Positions 7,674 through 14,675 of a stretch of 64,000 nt of DNA are shown here, piece after piece; position 1 is the stretch's first letter, and each line of letters opens with the position of its first letter. The DNA comes from Brevundimonas aurantiaca. GTDB lineage: Bacteria; Pseudomonadota; Alphaproteobacteria; Caulobacterales; Caulobacteraceae. Under the pieces are notes generated by a model that was given only the letters and a program-made list of their open reading frames with translations, had not been told where the DNA came from and searched no databases. A program made the position numbers and the translations under genes. Location of the stretch: the NCBI RefSeq assembly GCF_014199955.1, contig NZ_JACHOQ010000007.1:40097-104096 (forward strand). Reading direction: 5' to 3'.

Positions 7674-8018
7674 TCAGTCCACCACCTGAAACTTCCGCCC
7701 GTCGAACACTTTGAGCGCCTGGGCCAGGTCGCGGCCGCGTTTCAGGATCTGGCCGCCCTCCCCGATGACGGCCCACTGGCCCTGGCGGGTCTGGAGCGCC
7801 GGGCGTTTTTCGATGCGGTACAGGGGGGCGTCGCCCGAGCGGCGGAAGACGGCGAATTCGGCGAAGTCCTTGTGGCCCACCATGGCGTAGTCGCGCCAGT
7901 CGCCCAGGGCCACCATCCGGCCGTAGACCCGAAGGATCAGGTCCAACTCGCGCCGTTCGAAGAAGACCGGGCCGGCCTGTGGAGATGGGGGCGGCGGCTC
8001 GTGCGGGGTCAGGCTCAT
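7674..8018 (-). CDS. DUF2794 domain-containing protein
   Basis: A 114-aa soluble protein of the alphaproteobacterial DUF2794 family (PF10984), function unknown. After a Pro-rich start it shows the conserved FFERRELDLILRVYGRMVALGDWRDYAM stretch's elements (RRELDLIL, YGRMVA, DWRDYAM), then FRRSGDAPLYRIEKRP and LARGxx-like QALKVFDGRKFQVVD at the end. No signal or membrane segment. It converges on the Bax-inhibitor-1 gene. Confidence 0.82.
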   Translation of the reverse strand: MSLTPHEPPPPSPQAGPVFFERRELDLILRVYGRMVALGDWRDYAMVGHKDFAEFAVFRRSGDAPLYRIEKRPALQTRQGQWAVIGEGGQILKRGRDLAQALKVFDGRKFQVVD

Positions 8019-8313
8019 GATCTGAACTTAGGCGCATCGGCGCGGGACGCCAGAGGGGGTGGAAAAAGCGCTTCAGACACCAAATGGCCCCGTTTCGGTC
8101 CTTCGCCCGCCCGTTTGGGCGGCGAAATAACGATCATCGGCTCGTCGGAGTTCGGAAGCGTCCGGATCCTGAACAGCCCCCCCAGCCCCCTGGATGTTTC
8201 CAACAAGGGCTCCGGCGGCCGATGCTTCCTCCAAGCGAGCGCCCGCCCTGCCGATCCCCTCCCCCTCCCAGGCAAGGCGGGCGTTTCGCTGTCCGGAGCC
8301 CGGCCGGCGCCGC
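8019..8313. other. Intergenic region with GC-rich hairpin
   Basis: About 295 bp without a convincing gene. A long hairpin is formed by 8240-8252 and 8271-8283 (CGCCCGCCCTGCC against GGCAAGGCGGGCG, one G:T pair), 30 bp beyond the protease stop, read on the minus strand. It may aid transcription termination of the protease gene, but there is no T-tract on that strand. Confidence 0.4.
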
Positions 8314-9684
8314 TCAGGCGGGCGTCTTCTCCTCAGCCGTCTTCTCCCGGGGCGTCTTCTCCAATGTGATCGTTTGGGTGTCGCCGCCGCGCCGCACCTC
8401 CAGGGCGACGGAGCCGGCTGCGGCCTCCAGCGCCCGAGCCGCCGCGCGGATGTCCGCCGTCGCAACGCCGTCGATGGCGAGGACCAGGTCGCCGGCCAGC
8501 AGTCCGGCCTGGGCGGCGGGCGTGCCGGCCTCGACGGCCGAAACCTGAACCTCGCCCTCCATGTCCCGCAGGGTGGCGCCATAGGCCAGGACGCGATCCG
8601 CGCCGACCTGGACCGGGGCCTCGACCGGCGGCTCGACGGCGAGGGCGGTCGTGGCCTCGCGCCCTCCGCGCAGATAGACGACGCTCAGGCTGGAGCCCGG
8701 CGCGGCGACGCCGACGGTGGCGTTGATGGAGCCGGCGTTGGCGACCGGTCGTCCCTGGAGGCGCAGGATGACGTCATCCTCGCGCAGGCCCGCGCGTTCG
8801 GCGGGCGAGCCGGGGGCCACGTCGGCCACCACGGCGCCGCGCACGATGCCCAGCCGCATGCGGCGCGCCTGCTCGGGCGTCAGGGAGGCGAAGATGGCTC
8901 CGGTCTCGCCGCGCTTGACCTCGCCCTGGGTGCGCAGCTGGTCGGCGACATAGAGCATGATGCGGGTGGGCACGGCGAAGGCGATGCCGTCATTGCCCCC
9001 GCCCATGCCGCCCGACAGGATGGCGGTGTTGATGCCGATCAGCCGGCCCCGGCTGTCCAGCAGCGGCCCGCCCGAATTGCCCGAGTTCACGGCCGCATCG
9101 GTCTGGATATAGTCCTCCACCGCATCGCCCAGGCCCGATCGGTTCAGACCCGAGATCACCCCCATGGTCAGGGTCTGGTCCAGGCCCAGGGGGTAGCCGA
9201 CGGCGAAGGCCAGGTCGCCGGTCCGCAGGGTGTCGGAATCCACCGTCTGCACCTGTTTCAGGTTCAGCGGCCGCCCGTCGGGCGTGATCCGCAGCACGGC
9301 GATGTCGGTGGCCTTGTCCGCCCCGACCAGGACGGCGTCGAACAGCCGGCCGTCGATCAGATCGACGGTGAATTTCCGCCCGTTCTCGACCACATGGTTG
9401 TTGGTGATCACCAGGCCCTGGGCCGCGTCGATGACGACGCCGGAGCCGGAGGCGTAGGGTTTGGGATCGTCCGCATCGGAACTGGGGCCGCGCGACTGGC
9501 CCAGGGTCGTCACCTTGACCACGGCCGGCAGCGAGCTTTCCAGACCTGCGGCGAAGCTGAAGACGCCGCGGCGCGCGTCATAGGGCAGGACGGTGGGCGC
9601 CGACTGGGCCAGGACGGGGCCGGCGGCGGCCAAAAGGGCGGTCGCGACAGTCAGGGAGGCGGCGGCCGAAAAGCGAAGCGTCAT
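8314..9684 (-). CDS. DegP/DegQ-like periplasmic serine protease with two PDZ domains
   Basis: Predicted HtrA-family periplasmic protease/chaperone. A Sec signal covers about residues 1-26 (ending VLAQ). The trypsin-like domain has the triad His97 (TNNHVVEN), Asp127 (ATDIAVL) and Ser204 (NSGNSGGPLL). Two PDZ domains follow, at about 265-350 (GAVVADVAPGSPAERAG) and 375-440 (VSAVEAGTPAAQAGL). At 456 aa it is normal size. The tail is an odd charged repeat (EKTPREKTAEEKTPA), encoded by recurring GTCTTCTCC units. It has no operon partner. Confidence 0.88.
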   Translation of the reverse strand: MTLRFSAAASLTVATALLAAAGPVLAQSAPTVLPYDARRGVFSFAAGLESSLPAVVKVTTLGQSRGPSSDADDPKPYASGSGVVIDAAQGLVITNNHVVENGRKFTVDLIDGRLFDAVLVGADKATDIAVLRITPDGRPLNLKQVQTVDSDTLRTGDLAFAVGYPLGLDQTLTMGVISGLNRSGLGDAVEDYIQTDAAVNSGNSGGPLLDSRGRLIGINTAILSGGMGGGNDGIAFAVPTRIMLYVADQLRTQGEVKRGETGAIFASLTPEQARRMRLGIVRGAVVADVAPGSPAERAGLREDDVILRLQGRPVANAGSINATVGVAAPGSSLSVVYLRGGREATTALAVEPPVEAPVQVGADRVLAYGATLRDMEGEVQVSAVEAGTPAAQAGLLAGDLVLAIDGVATADIRAAARALEAAAGSVALEVRRGGDTQTITLEKTPREKTAEEKTPA

Positions 9685-9843
9685 GGAATGTCCCTTGATC
9701 GAGCCCCGACCTTAGCCCGACTTGATCAAACTGACGATGGGCGCCGTCCCGATCGAAGGCCGTCGCGTCGGATCCGCGAAACAGGGCTTGCGCGGCGACC
9801 GTTCCCGCGTGACCATCGTCGGGCGAACACCGGGAGCCGCCGC

Positions 9844-10143
9844 ATGAGCCAGACGACGATCGACCGCGCCCGCCGGTGCTCGACGCCGTTCGACCGTCTG
9901 TTCCGCGATCATCCGCGCGAGGTGGGCGAGACCTATTTCCAGCACATGGCCGCCTCGGGCGGTTTCGGTTTCCGCCTGCTGCGGCTGGCGGGCGCCGCCT
10001 TCGCCCACGCCCTGGTTCCGGGCGTGCACAAGACCACCGTCTCCACCGCCATCCGGGGCATGGCCCAGGAGATGGGCGGCCGGGCGGAGGAGGCGAAACA
10101 GAGCCGGATGCGCGACGCCGGGGTCTGGGACGTGGGGCTTTAG
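9844..10143 (+). CDS. DUF6356 family protein
   Basis: A 99-aa protein resembling the DUF6356 family of Caulobacterales and relatives, function unknown. The N-terminus has the conserved FRDHPREVGETYFQHMAAS-like helix (FDRLFRDHP, VGETYFQHM), then a hydrophobic stretch of about residues 38-62 (GFGFRLLRLAGAAFAHALVPG) that may sit in the membrane, then a charged helix. Start ATG 9844 follows GGGAG. Divergent from the protease gene, 159 bp away. Confidence 0.7.
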   Translation: MSQTTIDRARRCSTPFDRLFRDHPREVGETYFQHMAASGGFGFRLLRLAGAAFAHALVPGVHKTTVSTAIRGMAQEMGGRAEEAKQSRMRDAGVWDVGL

Positions 10144-10223
10144 GGCGCTCCGACCGGCCCGGTCATGCAATTGCCGGGGTTTGTGCTATAGAGGCGGGCT
10201 AAACCGCATCCAGGATCGCCGCC

Positions 10224-11384
10224 TTGAGCATTACGCTCGATCTTTCCCGTGTCTCGAACGCGCCCGCTGTGAAGGCCCCCGTCAACCTGTCCGGTCTGAC
10301 GCGGGCCGGCCTGCGCCAGGCCCTGATCGATGCGGGCGTCTGCCCGCCTGAAAAGGCCAAGATGCGCGCCAGCCAGGTGTGGAGCTGGATCCACCACTAC
10401 GGCGTCACCGACTTCGCGGCCATGTCGAACGTCGCCAAGGACATGCAGGCCAGGCTGGCCGAGCATTTCACCCTGACCCGGCCCGAGATCGTGGAACGCC
10501 AGGTGTCCAAGGACGGCACGCGCAAATGGCTGATCCGCACCGCCCCGGGCATCGAGATCGAGACGGTCTACATCCCCGACGTGGGCCGGGCCGGAGCGCT
10601 TTGCGTGTCCAGCCAAGTCGGCTGCACCCTGAACTGCACCTTCTGCCACACCGGAACCCAGAAGCTGGTCCGCAACCTGACCGCCGCCGAGATCGTGGCC
10701 CAGGTCCAGGTGGCCCGCGACGACCTGGAGGAATGGCCGTCGCCCAAGGAAGACCGCCGCCTGTCCAACATCGTCTTCATGGGCATGGGCGAGCCGCTCT
10801 ATAATCTCGACAACGTCTCGGACGCGATCGACATCATCTCGGACAACGAGGGGATCGCCATTTCGCGGCGGCGGATCACCGTCTCGACCTCGGGCGTCGT
10901 GCCGATGATCCCCGAGCTGGGCGAGCGGACCGGGACCATGCTGGCCATCAGCCTGCACGCCACCAACGACCCGCTGCGCGACGTCCTGGTGCCGCTGAAC
11001 AAGAAATATCCGCTGGACCAGCTGATGGCCGCCATCCGCGCCTATCCGGGCCTGGGCAACGCCAAGCGGGTGACGTTCGAATATGTCATGCTGAAGGGCG
11101 TCAACGACAGCCCCGAGGAGGCGCGCGCCCTGGTCAAGCTGATCCAGGGCATACCGGCCAAGGTTAACCTGATCCCTTTCAACCCCTGGCCCGGCACGGA
11201 CTATCAGTGCTCGGACTGGAAGACGATCGAGGCCTTCGCCGCCATCCTGAACCGCGCCGGCTACGCCAGCCCCATCCGCACCCCCCGCGGCCGCGACATC
11301 CTGGCCGCCTGCGGCCAGCTGAAGTCCGAAAGCGAGAAGCTGCGGGCGAGCGCAATCAGGAAGGCGGAGCAGGCGGCGGCGTGA
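10224..11384 (+). CDS. rlmN: Dual-specificity 23S rRNA A2503 / tRNA A37 C2-methyltransferase
   Basis: Radical-SAM methyltransferase that methylates C2 of A2503 in 23S rRNA and A37 of some tRNAs (family knowledge). The [4Fe-4S] cysteines Cys134, Cys138 and Cys141 lie in [20 protein letters not shown] follows, and the catalytic Cys region lies near the C-terminus (DILAACGQL). At 386 aa it is usual size. The start is a TTG at 10224 preceded by AGGA. Its last 29 bp overlap the 3' end of the opposing membrane-protein gene. Confidence 0.94.
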   Translation: MSITLDLSRVSNAPAVKAPVNLSGLTRAGLRQALIDAGVCPPEKAKMRASQVWSWIHHYGVTDFAAMSNVAKDMQARLAEHFTLTRPEIVERQVSKDGTRKWLIRTAPGIEIETVYIPDVGRAGALCVSSQVGCTLNCTFCHTGTQKLVRNLTAAEIVAQVQVARDDLEEWPSPKEDRRLSNIVFMGMGEPLYNLDNVSDAIDIISDNEGIAISRRRITVSTSGVVPMIPELGERTGTMLAISLHATNDPLRDVLVPLNKKYPLDQLMAAIRAYPGLGNAKRVTFEYVMLKGVNDSPEEARALVKLIQGIPAKVNLIPFNPWPGTDYQCSDWKTIEAFAAILNRAGYASPIRTPRGRDILAACGQLKSESEKLRASAIRKAEQAAA

Positions 11385-11817
11385 GCGGCCTGTAACTACG
11401 CCTCCAAATGATCCATCCGGCCAGCCCGCCTGGGATCGCCAACAGTGGGGCGGCTAATTCCGTGCCCGGGGCAAGAAGCCGAAAGACGATTGCGCCCGCG
11501 ATAACGCTTTCGATTGCGGCCGTAATCGAGAAGGCGCCTACGCTGGTTCGGCCTGAATTATGCAGAATCCACCAAGTTGGAATTCCGACGACGATCAGGC
11601 CAACAAGATAGACCGGGAAAGAGATTATGAAGCCGTAGAGGGCTGCGAGCAGCCCGAACAGAAGTCCCCCGCCCAGGGCGTTGCCCAAGCCAGTTTCGCC
11701 GGGCGAAACGATTATGCTGATCCACATTCCTATGGCCGACATTCCAGCTGTGGTGCTTGCGGCAAGGACGTTTGCAATGATGAGCGTACCAAGCCGATCC
11801 GACATCGACTTGATCAT
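11356..11817 (-). CDS. Hypothetical integral membrane protein
   Basis: A 153-aa protein with four hydrophobic helices (about residues 10-35, 45-80, 95-115 and 125-140) and a Pro-rich cytoplasmic tail. No family recognised. The ATG at 11817 overlaps the desaturase stop (ATGA), so it is translationally coupled to that gene and presumably under the same repressor. GC content and codon use look lower than in neighbours, hinting at a later addition. Its 3' end overlaps rlmN by 29 bp tail to tail. Confidence 0.65.
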   Translation of the reverse strand: MIKSMSDRLGTLIIANVLAASTTAGMSAIGMWISIIVSPGETGLGNALGGGLLFGLLAALYGFIISFPVYLVGLIVVGIPTWWILHNSGRTSVGAFSITAAIESVIAGAIVFRLLAPGTELAAPLLAIPGGLAGWIIWRRSYRPLTPPPAPPS

Positions 11818-12725
11818 ATCTTAGCCACAACTCTGTTTAGAGGTCTCGGACCCATGCTTTCCGGCGTCCGCACATCCCAGGCCAGACCCAGCCGTTCCAG
11901 CAATTGAATGAACCGGAACCCCCAGTCGCTCTGGCCCGGGTAGAGGCCGATCTTCGCCGAGCCGGGATAGGCGTGGTGGTTGTTGTGCCAGGCCTCGCCC
12001 ATGGTGGGGATGGCGGCCCAGGGGACGTCATGGGCCTGGACGCCCGCCTCGCGCACCAGCCAGGTTTGCGGACCGCGACGGTGGGCCAGATGGCCGACGA
12101 ACCAGTGGCCGATGACGCTGGCCGAGACCCGGGCGCAGACGCCCCAGACCACGAAACCCCAGCCGCCCATCAGCCACAGCGCCGCCGCGACAGGAAGCTG
12201 TTGCAGCATCCAGGTCCGTTCCAGGAACCGATAGAAGGGATCGCGGCCGATCCGGCCCAGCTCGAACTGGGGCGGCCGTTCCAGCACCAGCCGGCAGTGC
12301 ATCTGCCACCAGGCGTCGACCGCCATCGGCCGCCGGTGCGCCAGATAGTCGTGACAGTCGGTCTGGCGCTGGGCCCAGTCGCGGATGTCGTGGGTGCGGA
12401 TCATCCAGAAGGGGCCGCTCATGCCGACCAGGGTCCCGAACCAGGCCAAGACGCGCTCCAGCCACAGCGGGCAATCGAAGCTGCCGTGGATCAGCCGACG
12501 GTGAAATCCGACCGAATGGCCCAGCAGAAGCGTCGTCCCTGTCACGACGACGAAGACTGCGACAGCGGCGAGGCTGAAGGTCTTGGCGCCGAAGATCAGG
12601 GCGGCGGCCAACATGGCGCCGTTCCACAGCGAGTGACGCGGGTCCCAGACGACACGGCCTTCGATCGGGCTGCAGCCGGGCGTCTCGACGAGACTGTTCA
12701 CGGCGCAGGGATCAGCGTGGTCCAT
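11814..12725 (-). CDS. Acyl-CoA/fatty acid desaturase family membrane protein
   Basis: Predicted di-iron desaturase introducing a double bond into acyl chains. Visible: His box 1 HRRLIH, a box-2-region RTHDIRDWAQRQTDCHDYLAHR element, and box 3 HNNHH. Box 2 lacks the canonical HxxHH, a variant form. Two pairs of hydrophobic helices flank these. I chose ATG 12725 because GGGAGG sits 5 nt upstream; an ATG ten codons earlier would place the operator inside the gene. First gene of an operon with the downstream membrane protein, divergent from an SdpR-type repressor. Confidence 0.82.
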   Translation of the reverse strand: MDHADPCAVNSLVETPGCSPIEGRVVWDPRHSLWNGAMLAAALIFGAKTFSLAAVAVFVVVTGTTLLLGHSVGFHRRLIHGSFDCPLWLERVLAWFGTLVGMSGPFWMIRTHDIRDWAQRQTDCHDYLAHRRPMAVDAWWQMHCRLVLERPPQFELGRIGRDPFYRFLERTWMLQQLPVAAALWLMGGWGFVVWGVCARVSASVIGHWFVGHLAHRRGPQTWLVREAGVQAHDVPWAAIPTMGEAWHNNHHAYPGSAKIGLYPGQSDWGFRFIQLLERLGLAWDVRTPESMGPRPLNRVVAKI

Positions 12726-12747
12726 GTCGGCCTCCCTTCGTAGGTAA

Positions 12748-12808
12748 TTAGGCAATCACTTAAACATTGAAATGACCCGCTGGCAAGCGCTTAGCAAATC
12801 GCTTAAAT
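12748..12808. promoter_or_regulatory. Two direct-repeat operator candidates for the divergent repressor
   Basis: TTAGGCAATCACTTAAAC (12748-12765) and TTAGCAAATCGCTTAAAT (12791-12808) match at 14 of 18 positions in the same orientation, with starts 43 bp apart, about four helical turns. Each is also an imperfect palindrome (TTA...TAA ends). They fill the whole spacer between the desaturase and the ArsR/SdpR-type gene, so binding could control both promoters. Sequence pattern only. Confidence 0.65.
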
Positions 12809-12815
12809 ACCGCCC

Positions 12816-13148
12816 ATGCAACGCGTGTTCGAAGCCCTTTCCAGTCCCGTCCGCCGCAAGATCTTGGCCTATCTGGCCCACGCGGACCTGACCGCCGGGG
12901 AGATTGCGGCCAAGTTCGAGATCTCCAAGCCGGCGGTGTCCCAACACCTGTCGGTGCTCGAGGTCGCGGGTCTGGTGACCAGCGAGAAGAAGGGCCAGTA
13001 CGTCCATTACAGCTTGGCGCCGGACCAGTTGACCAACACCCTGAACGGCTATGTCCAGGAGGTGTGCCCGGTCGCCAAGCCGTTGAAACGCGAGAGCGCG
13101 GCCCTGGCCAAGGCGCGCGCGAACAAGCCGGATGACGCAGGCCTGTAA
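12816..13148 (+). CDS. ArsR/SdpR-type winged-helix repressor
   Basis: A 110-aa winged-helix regulator. MQRVFEALSSPVRRKILAYL, then the recognition helix region SKPAVSQHLSVLEVAGLV, and the wing EKKGQYVHYSL are hallmarks of the ArsR superfamily, closest in look to SdpR-type metal-independent repressors. No metal-binding CxC is present; the single Cys is at EVCPVAKP. ATG 12816 lies only 8 bp after a candidate operator copy. Probable role: autorepressor and repressor of the divergent desaturase operon (inferred from layout). Confidence 0.85.
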   Translation: MQRVFEALSSPVRRKILAYLAHADLTAGEIAAKFEISKPAVSQHLSVLEVAGLVTSEKKGQYVHYSLAPDQLTNTLNGYVQEVCPVAKPLKRESAALAKARANKPDDAGL

Positions 13149-13217
13149 TCTTTCGTCACAAGGTGTTGCTTCGCCGCGCTTGCGGATTGGGGCGGCAATC
13201 GGGCAAGGCGTAGAGAC

Positions 13218-13658
13218 ATGGACCCCTCACTGACGAACGTCCTGTCGAGCGCCGAGGTGCAGGCTTTCGCCTCGGGCTTTCCGGTCATGGTCACGCACCT
13301 GATCGTGACCCTGCTGCTGCTGGCGGCGGGGGCGACGGTCTACGCCCTGCTGACGCCGTGGAAGGAGATCGCCCTGATCCGCGAGGGCAATCCGGCGGCG
13401 GCGGTGGCCTTCGCGGGAATTCTGGTGGGTCTGGCCATTCCGCTGGCGGTGTCCCTGTCGGTCTCGACCTCGGTGCGGGACGTGGCCATCTGGGGCGTGG
13501 CGACCCTGGTGCTGCAGCTGCTGGCCTTCCGGATCGTCGACCTGATGCTGCACGGCCTGCCGCAGCGGATCAAGGACGGCGAGGTTGCGGCCTCGGTGGT
13601 CCTGGTGGGGGCCAAGCTGGCGACCGCCCTGATCCTGTCGGCCGCCCTGACCGGCTGA
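13218..13658 (+). CDS. DUF350 family membrane protein
   Basis: A 146-aa inner-membrane protein of the DUF350/UPF0719 family, function unknown. Four hydrophobic helices are visible: about 22-45 (VTHLIVTLLLLAAGATVY), 60-85, 90-112 (VAIWGVATLVLQLLAFRIVDLML) and 122-145. The loop EIALIREGNPAAAVAFAG is the conserved family segment. It is 19 bp upstream of a trypsin-like protease gene in the same direction, suggesting an operon. Confidence 0.83.
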   Translation: MDPSLTNVLSSAEVQAFASGFPVMVTHLIVTLLLLAAGATVYALLTPWKEIALIREGNPAAAVAFAGILVGLAIPLAVSLSVSTSVRDVAIWGVATLVLQLLAFRIVDLMLHGLPQRIKDGEVAASVVLVGAKLATALILSAALTG

Positions 13659-13677
13659 GCGGCGAACGGATCGCGTC

Positions 13678-14508
13678 ATGCAATTCCCCCGCCTGCCGGA
13701 CTGGGCCATCTACGGAGCGGTGGCGGGCGTGCTGCTGGCGGTGTCGCTGGGCCGGCGCGAAAACGCCGACGCCCCGCCCGCCCCGCCGCCGCCCGACGAG
13801 ATCGAGGGCGCCCTGCTGGGCCCCATCACCCCCTTCGACACAGCCGTCACCCTGGACGCGCCGGACACGCCCTTTACGCCGAAATCCGGCACCGCCTTTT
13901 CGATCGCCGGGCGCGGTCGCTGGGTCACGGCCCGCCATGTGGTGGAGGGCTGTCGTCGGCCGGCCCTGGTGGTGGGCGGCGGCCGGGCGGTGGCGGCCGA
14001 CGTGCGCCTGGCCCCCCGGGCCGACGTGGCCCTGCTGCTCACCGAAGGCGGGCCGCCCGCCCTGCCGGTCGCGGTCCAGGCCCCGCTGCGCAAGGGCCAG
14101 CGCGCCTTTCACCCCGGCTTTCCCCAGGGGCGGGCGGGCGAGGTGACCTCGCGCCTGCTGGGGCGCGAGACCCTGAAGGTGTTCGGACGCGGCGCCCATG
14201 ACGAACCGGTTCTGGCCTGGGCCGAGGTCGGGCGCACCGACGGGCTGGAGGGGACCCTGTCGGGACTGTCGGGCGCGCCGGTGATGGACGGGCGCGGGCG
14301 GGTGCTGGGCGTCACCATCGCCGAGGCGCCGCGCCGGGGCCGGATCTACACCACGGCCCCTGAATCCTTCGCCCCCGCCATTCGCGGCGAACAGCGGGCG
14401 GACGAGGCGGCGCTGGGCGAGCCGGTGACCATCGACAACTACGGCCGGGTCGCGGATGCGCTGAGGCGCGATCTGCGGGTGGCGCAGGTGGTGTGTCTGT
14501 CGGTTTGA
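13678..14508 (+). CDS. Membrane-anchored trypsin-like serine protease
   Basis: A 276-aa protein with one N-terminal transmembrane anchor (about residues 10-24), a Pro-rich linker, then a compact S1-type domain with His in TARHVVEGC, Asp in RADVALLL and Ser in GLSGAPVMD, the expected triad order. There is no PDZ domain. The region around KSGTAFSIAGRGRW matches the usual strand before the catalytic His. It is coupled with the DUF350 gene, and the pair may act together at the membrane (inference). It ends at an inverted-repeat module. Confidence 0.8.
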   Translation: MQFPRLPDWAIYGAVAGVLLAVSLGRRENADAPPAPPPPDEIEGALLGPITPFDTAVTLDAPDTPFTPKSGTAFSIAGRGRWVTARHVVEGCRRPALVVGGGRAVAADVRLAPRADVALLLTEGGPPALPVAVQAPLRKGQRAFHPGFPQGRAGEVTSRLLGRETLKVFGRGAHDEPVLAWAEVGRTDGLEGTLSGLSGAPVMDGRGRVLGVTIAEAPRRGRIYTTAPESFAPAIRGEQRADEAALGEPVTIDNYGRVADALRRDLRVAQVVCLSV

Positions 14509-14515
14509 GGCTTTC

Positions 14516-14662
14516 GTCTCCTCCCCATGAAATGGGGAGGGGGACCGCGCGAAGCGTGGGGGAGGGGTTGTCAACGCCGCACCGACCGTAATGATGCGGA
14601 AAGAACCCTCCGTCACGACGCGAAGAGCGTCGCGCCACCTCCCCGCAGAGCGGGGAGGAGAC
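14516..14662. repeat. Intergenic inverted-repeat module (CTCCCC family), copy 1
   Basis: An 11-bp perfect terminal inverted repeat, GTCTCCTCCCC (14516-14526) / GGGGAGGAGAC (14652-14662), each end beside a second short hairpin (CCCCATGAAATGGGG; CCCCGCAGAGCGGGG). It lies between convergent genes. Similar ends occur near 19.6, 28.2, 44.2 and 49.0 kb. Confidence 0.8.
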
Positions 14663-14675
14663 ATGATGACTGCGC

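Noticed and set aside
8019..8275. A leftward 86-codon reading frame between the DegP-like protease and DUF2794
   Set aside because: Arg/Pro-rich, no RBS, ends in the GC hairpin; looks non-coding.
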